Below the pieces are notes generated by a model. The model was not told where the DNA came from. It searched no databases and saw nothing but the letters and a program-made list of their open reading frames with translations. A DNA stretch of 64,000 nucleotides, from NCBI RefSeq assembly GCF_040954835.1, contig NC_090716.1, forward strand, positions 16,615,275 through 16,679,274. The letters run 5' to 3'. The position numbers and the translations under genes were made by a program. Source of the DNA: Lepisosteus oculatus (lineage: Eukaryota > Chordata > Actinopteri > Semionotiformes > Lepisosteidae). Shown here in pieces: positions 61,096 through 64,000 of the stretch (position 1 is the first letter of the stretch; the number at the start of each line of letters is the position of its first letter).

Positions 61096-61184
61096 TGCGA
61101 TTGAAGCCATTTTGGTTTAGTCTTAAACTGGAAAGATTTGAAGGGGCTCTGGTTCAAATGTTCAGGCACTGACAAGTCAACAGT

Positions 61185-61435
61185 GAAACAGAAACCAGTG
61201 CACACAGGTGGAAACGAGAGGGGGGTATGGGTTAGGAACTGAAATCCCTTCTTTACTCCCAGGGTTGTGGGAGACTGGAACAAGCCAGGCATGTTGTTGA
61301 AGCCAACACCCCAGCTTCTTCAAGTAACAACTGGATGAGATCCTGGGATCAATTAGCTAATAAAATCCAAGCAAGTTAGAAGCGCTGAATGGCCTCCTCT
61401 TGTTTGCAAACCGCATTACGTTCTACAGTAAGTTT
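61185..61435 (+). mobile_element. LINE 3' end in trpm5 intron 2
   Basis: CCCTTCTTTACTCCCAGGGT, AACAACTGGATGAGATCCTG, GGATCAATTAGCTAATAAAA and GAATGGCCTCCTCTTGTTTG match the 3' end typical of CR1-like LINEs in non-teleost fish, as in the 3' part of the copies at 3700 and 17250. It is heavily 5'-truncated, as usual for LINEs. Confidence 0.75.
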
Positions 61436-61444
61436 AAAGTCTAA

Positions 61445-61861
61445 AGGACAATAAGTCAGGGGACCTAGTATGGGTCCGAGTCCTCAGCCTCAGTCTCCTC
61501 GGAGACCTCCTCGGATTCGCAGGAGGAGCTCAGCCCCCAGACTGGGCAGGCCGTCCCAGCCACCTGCCACTCGTCAGCCCTGATAAGCACTGCACCGCCC
61601 GGGGCTCAGTTACTGAGCTGCTCTCAGACCTGAGAGCTCTGTCCTGCTCCCCGTCCTGCTGCTGGCAGTCAGGTTCAGGTCCTCGTCAATCTCCAGTCCC
61701 TCACCAGCACGGCTCCGGCTGCGCCGTCTGCTGCTCTCCGCTGCTGCCGAGTCTTCCTCCGGGCCCACCTGGGAGGCCTCGGTGTTTCCGTTAGGTCTCC
61801 TCTCCGCACTTGCTTCTGCCTTGTATTCCACCATTACAGTAAACCAGCCTGTAAGGCACAT
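61445..61861 (-). other. GC-rich block with antisense open frame inside trpm5 intron 2
   Basis: Noticeably GC-richer than the surrounding intron. On the minus strand an 83-codon frame (61861-61610, start ATG) encodes an acidic and Arg/Ser-rich peptide with AESSRRRSRSRAGEG and LEIDEDLNLTASS. Farther on, another frame encodes a Glu-rich run (ESEEVSEETEAEDSD). I do not recognise a family. It may be a retroposed gene fragment or a mobile-element ORF remnant. Confidence 0.3.
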
Positions 61862-61932
61862 GGGCCCTTAATTCCTCACCACGCCGCCGGCTGTTAGTCA
61901 GCAGTAACAGCTCGACCCTTCCGACTGCGCAG

Positions 61933-62099
61933 GTGCCTGGATCCTCACCAGTGGGCTGAGGTTTGGCATCACGAAGCACCTGGGGAAGGCCGTGAGAGAC
62001 CACTCCTTGGCCAGCACGTCCTCCAAGGTGAAGGTGGTGGCCATCGGAATAGCTCCTTGGAAGATGATCCACAATAAGGAAGTTCTGCTCACTGCCAAG
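61933..62099 (+). CDS. trpm5: trpm5 coding exon 3 (TRPM homology region)
   Basis: This 167-bp exon completes the split Gly codon and reads [20 protein letters not shown], then [19 protein letters not shown] and [17 protein letters not shown]. It ends in phase 0 at AAG|GTCAGC. The acceptor is CGACTGCGCAG at 61922-61932. [14 protein letters not shown] and [10 protein letters not shown] are diagnostic of TRPM5 across fish and mammals. The preceding 1.2-kb intron carries a SINE, a LINE 3' end and a GC-rich block with an antisense open frame. Confidence 0.95.
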
Positions 62100-62817
62100 G
62101 TCAGCTTCCTTCTGTGTGTTTGCAGTAAGCGTTTGGAGGGAAAGCAGACTGTCCGCGCAGAGGTCCTGGGACTTTACGACCTGACATAATGCACACATAA
62201 ACAAAGAGACAGTTGCATTCTGTGCGAAAGCTAAAAACGAATTGTACTTTGACCAATTTGGTTGGTTGTCATTTAAAAATCAAATGTCATTATTACTCAG
62301 CTTCCTCATTTATGATACTTTCCATTTTTGTTGTGTCCTATTTCCACTTTTGGAAGCTCAAGAATGAAATTGTTTGCAGGGATGAAAATGAGTCTGTCTT
62401 TGAGTATCTCTTGGGAGGTGTTGTGCACTGTTCATAGAGCCTGGATTACTGCAGACTTCCTGCTCTCCTCTGACAGCACTTTGTGCAGATGCACACTGAG
62501 GAAGTGGTGTATTAATCCCAAGTGTCTGGACTTCACCAGACACTTTCTCAAAGATGGAATTGTAGTAACCAACATGCTAAGATGCATGCCAATGAAAATA
62601 GATACAGTTCTCAAACAAAATGGGAACATAGACAAGGAAACTAAGATATTAGTAATATATATACATTAATTTGGGTTTTAAGACAAACATTTTACCCCAT
62701 TTATAGCATTATTACCTCAACACCTCTTTGTCTTTGGTAAGAACATAAGAATGCTAACACAGGAGAGGTAAATGCTCTATCCTTGTGTCCTCATTTCATG
62801 TTTTCTGCTCTTCACAG

Positions 62818-62995
62818 CCAGACAAGCCTGCCTTGTATCAGTCAGAAGACCTTCCACATGGCTCAGTCTACTCTCTAGACTGCAACCACTCCCATTTCGT
62901 ACTGGTGGATGAGGATGAAGAGCACCCAGGAGGAACCACAGAGATGAGGATCAAGCTACTGAAACACATATCTGAGCAGCACACTGGGTATGGGG
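62818..62995 (+). CDS. trpm5: trpm5 coding exon 4 (TRPM homology region); gene continues beyond window
   Basis: The acceptor TGCTCTTCACAG precedes this phase-0 exon of 178 bp. It encodes [20 protein letters not shown], then [19 protein letters not shown] and [17 protein letters not shown]. The donor is GGGG|GTAGGT (phase 1). Human TRPM5 has SLDSNLSHFILVE and KHISEQRAGYGG at these places. The next exon should begin near GTGSIEIPVLCLL and was not found in 62996-64000, so the window ends inside the following intron. The four exons give about 216 of the roughly 1,100-1,170 residues normal for the family; all transmembrane parts lie outside the window. Confidence 0.95.
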
Positions 62996-64000
62996 GTAGG
63001 TGTTCAGCTCACTTTTAGTTTCACAGTGCACTTTTCTCGTCATAACATCACGCGCAAGGGTGGTTCAATGGGTTTTGAACCTAATTCAGATGGGAATGCC
63101 AGAAAACATTACAGTAAGTCTAAATCCATGTTGAATACACCCAAACACTACATCACAGATTATTAATTGAAATGTGTCCTTTATACAGTAGATAGGCTAA
63201 CACTGATGCTGAAACTAAAAAGAGCCTTGTCTTTGCCATGACAGTTTTGATTCTGGAGAACACTTTCAACAGGCATTCAGAAATCTTATTTGGTACACTG
63301 TTCATTTCCACCACAAACCGTGATGACAGGAGGGTGCTTGATTCTCATTAATATCGTCACATTTTGACTTGGTATAAAAAGGAAATTCTAAAAGCCTTTC
63401 AGGACACGTTAGTGTGTAATTCAACTGTTCAGCTAAGTCTTGTTTTATTCAGTGGTCAGTTGTATTAGCTGCACATGTATATGTGCTGTGTAACAGAGGC
63501 AAAACCACCACCATTGCTTTGATACCAATCCCCACTCACCAGCTGAACACTGTACAGATACAAGACATCACAGTGAAGGTTTGAAATGAGATTTATTTTG
63601 GTGCCTTTTTCGGAGAACATCAAAGAAGACATGCACAAGATGTATCTCCTATGGTGCTCTGAATGAATACAAATTTTGCAGTAAGTTTTAGAGTCTGAGT
63701 AACAGTCCAGTCACACTCAGTTATTGCCATGAATGGCTGTTTGGAAGTGGCCATTGCATATGCATTAGAACTATAATTTATACGATATTGTACTTCCACA
63801 CATGGCACACAATGTCACAGGTGTTTGTTATTTACAGTGCACTCAGTCCAGGGTCAGGACTGAACCCAAGTCTGGTCAGATTCTACAACACCCTTCATAC
63901 TGCTGCAAAAACTTGTAATAATGAACTTTATTTTATACAGCACCTTTAAAAGGAACCATCTTAAAGCACCTTCTGATTTGACATGACAGCTGCTCTAGCC
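62996..64000. other. trpm5: trpm5 intron 4, truncated by window edge
   Basis: No further TRPM5 exon recognised. ACTTTATTTTATACAGCACC, AAAGGAACCATCTTAAAGC near 63924-63967 resembles the TATATAGCGC repeat family in a diverged form. Confidence 0.45.

Overview
The window is vertebrate nuclear DNA: long introns with GT-AG splice sites, A+T-rich intergenic sequence, a CpG-rich promoter and many decayed retroelements. Protein similarity (recalled, not searched) and the repeat types (tRNA-derived SINEs, CR1/L2-like LINEs, and a repeat with a TGGATGGA tail) point to a ray-finned fish. A slowly evolving non-teleost lineage such as gar, bowfin or sturgeon is my guess, not a demonstration.

Three recognisable genes belong to the segment equivalent to human 11p15.5. 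(1) The last coding exon of kcnq1 (+) lies at 23484-23687; everything to its left is read as the very long last intron. (2) cdkn1c (p57/Kip2, -) is complete, with two coding exons at 45549-45661 and 45809-46364 separated by a 147-bp intron, a CpG-rich promoter with three CCAAT boxes at 46590-46765, and a likely poly(A) signal near 44633. (3) The 5' part of trpm5 (+) has coding exons at 59567-59689, 60550-60730, 61933-62099 and 62818-62995; the gene continues past the right edge.

Layout: 1-23483 is kcnq1 intron with a decayed Penelope/retrozyme-like tail, two LINE copies and several stretches resembling conserved non-coding elements. 23688-44500 lies between the tail-to-tail genes kcnq1 and cdkn1c; it holds scattered repeats on the left and a CpG-richer, repeat-poor block at 35-44 kb with candidate regulatory elements. 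46800-59500 lies between the head-to-head genes cdkn1c and trpm5, and includes a small orphan reading frame at 48710. 59690-64000 is trpm5 introns with SINE and LINE insertions.

The genes do not form a pathway: KCNQ1 is a voltage-gated K+ channel subunit, CDKN1C a CDK inhibitor, and TRPM5 a Ca2+-activated cation channel. Their interest is positional. The order kcnq1-cdkn1c-trpm5 differs from the mammalian order TRPM5-KCNQ1-CDKN1C. I saw no rRNA, functional tRNA, CRISPR array or prokaryote-type system.
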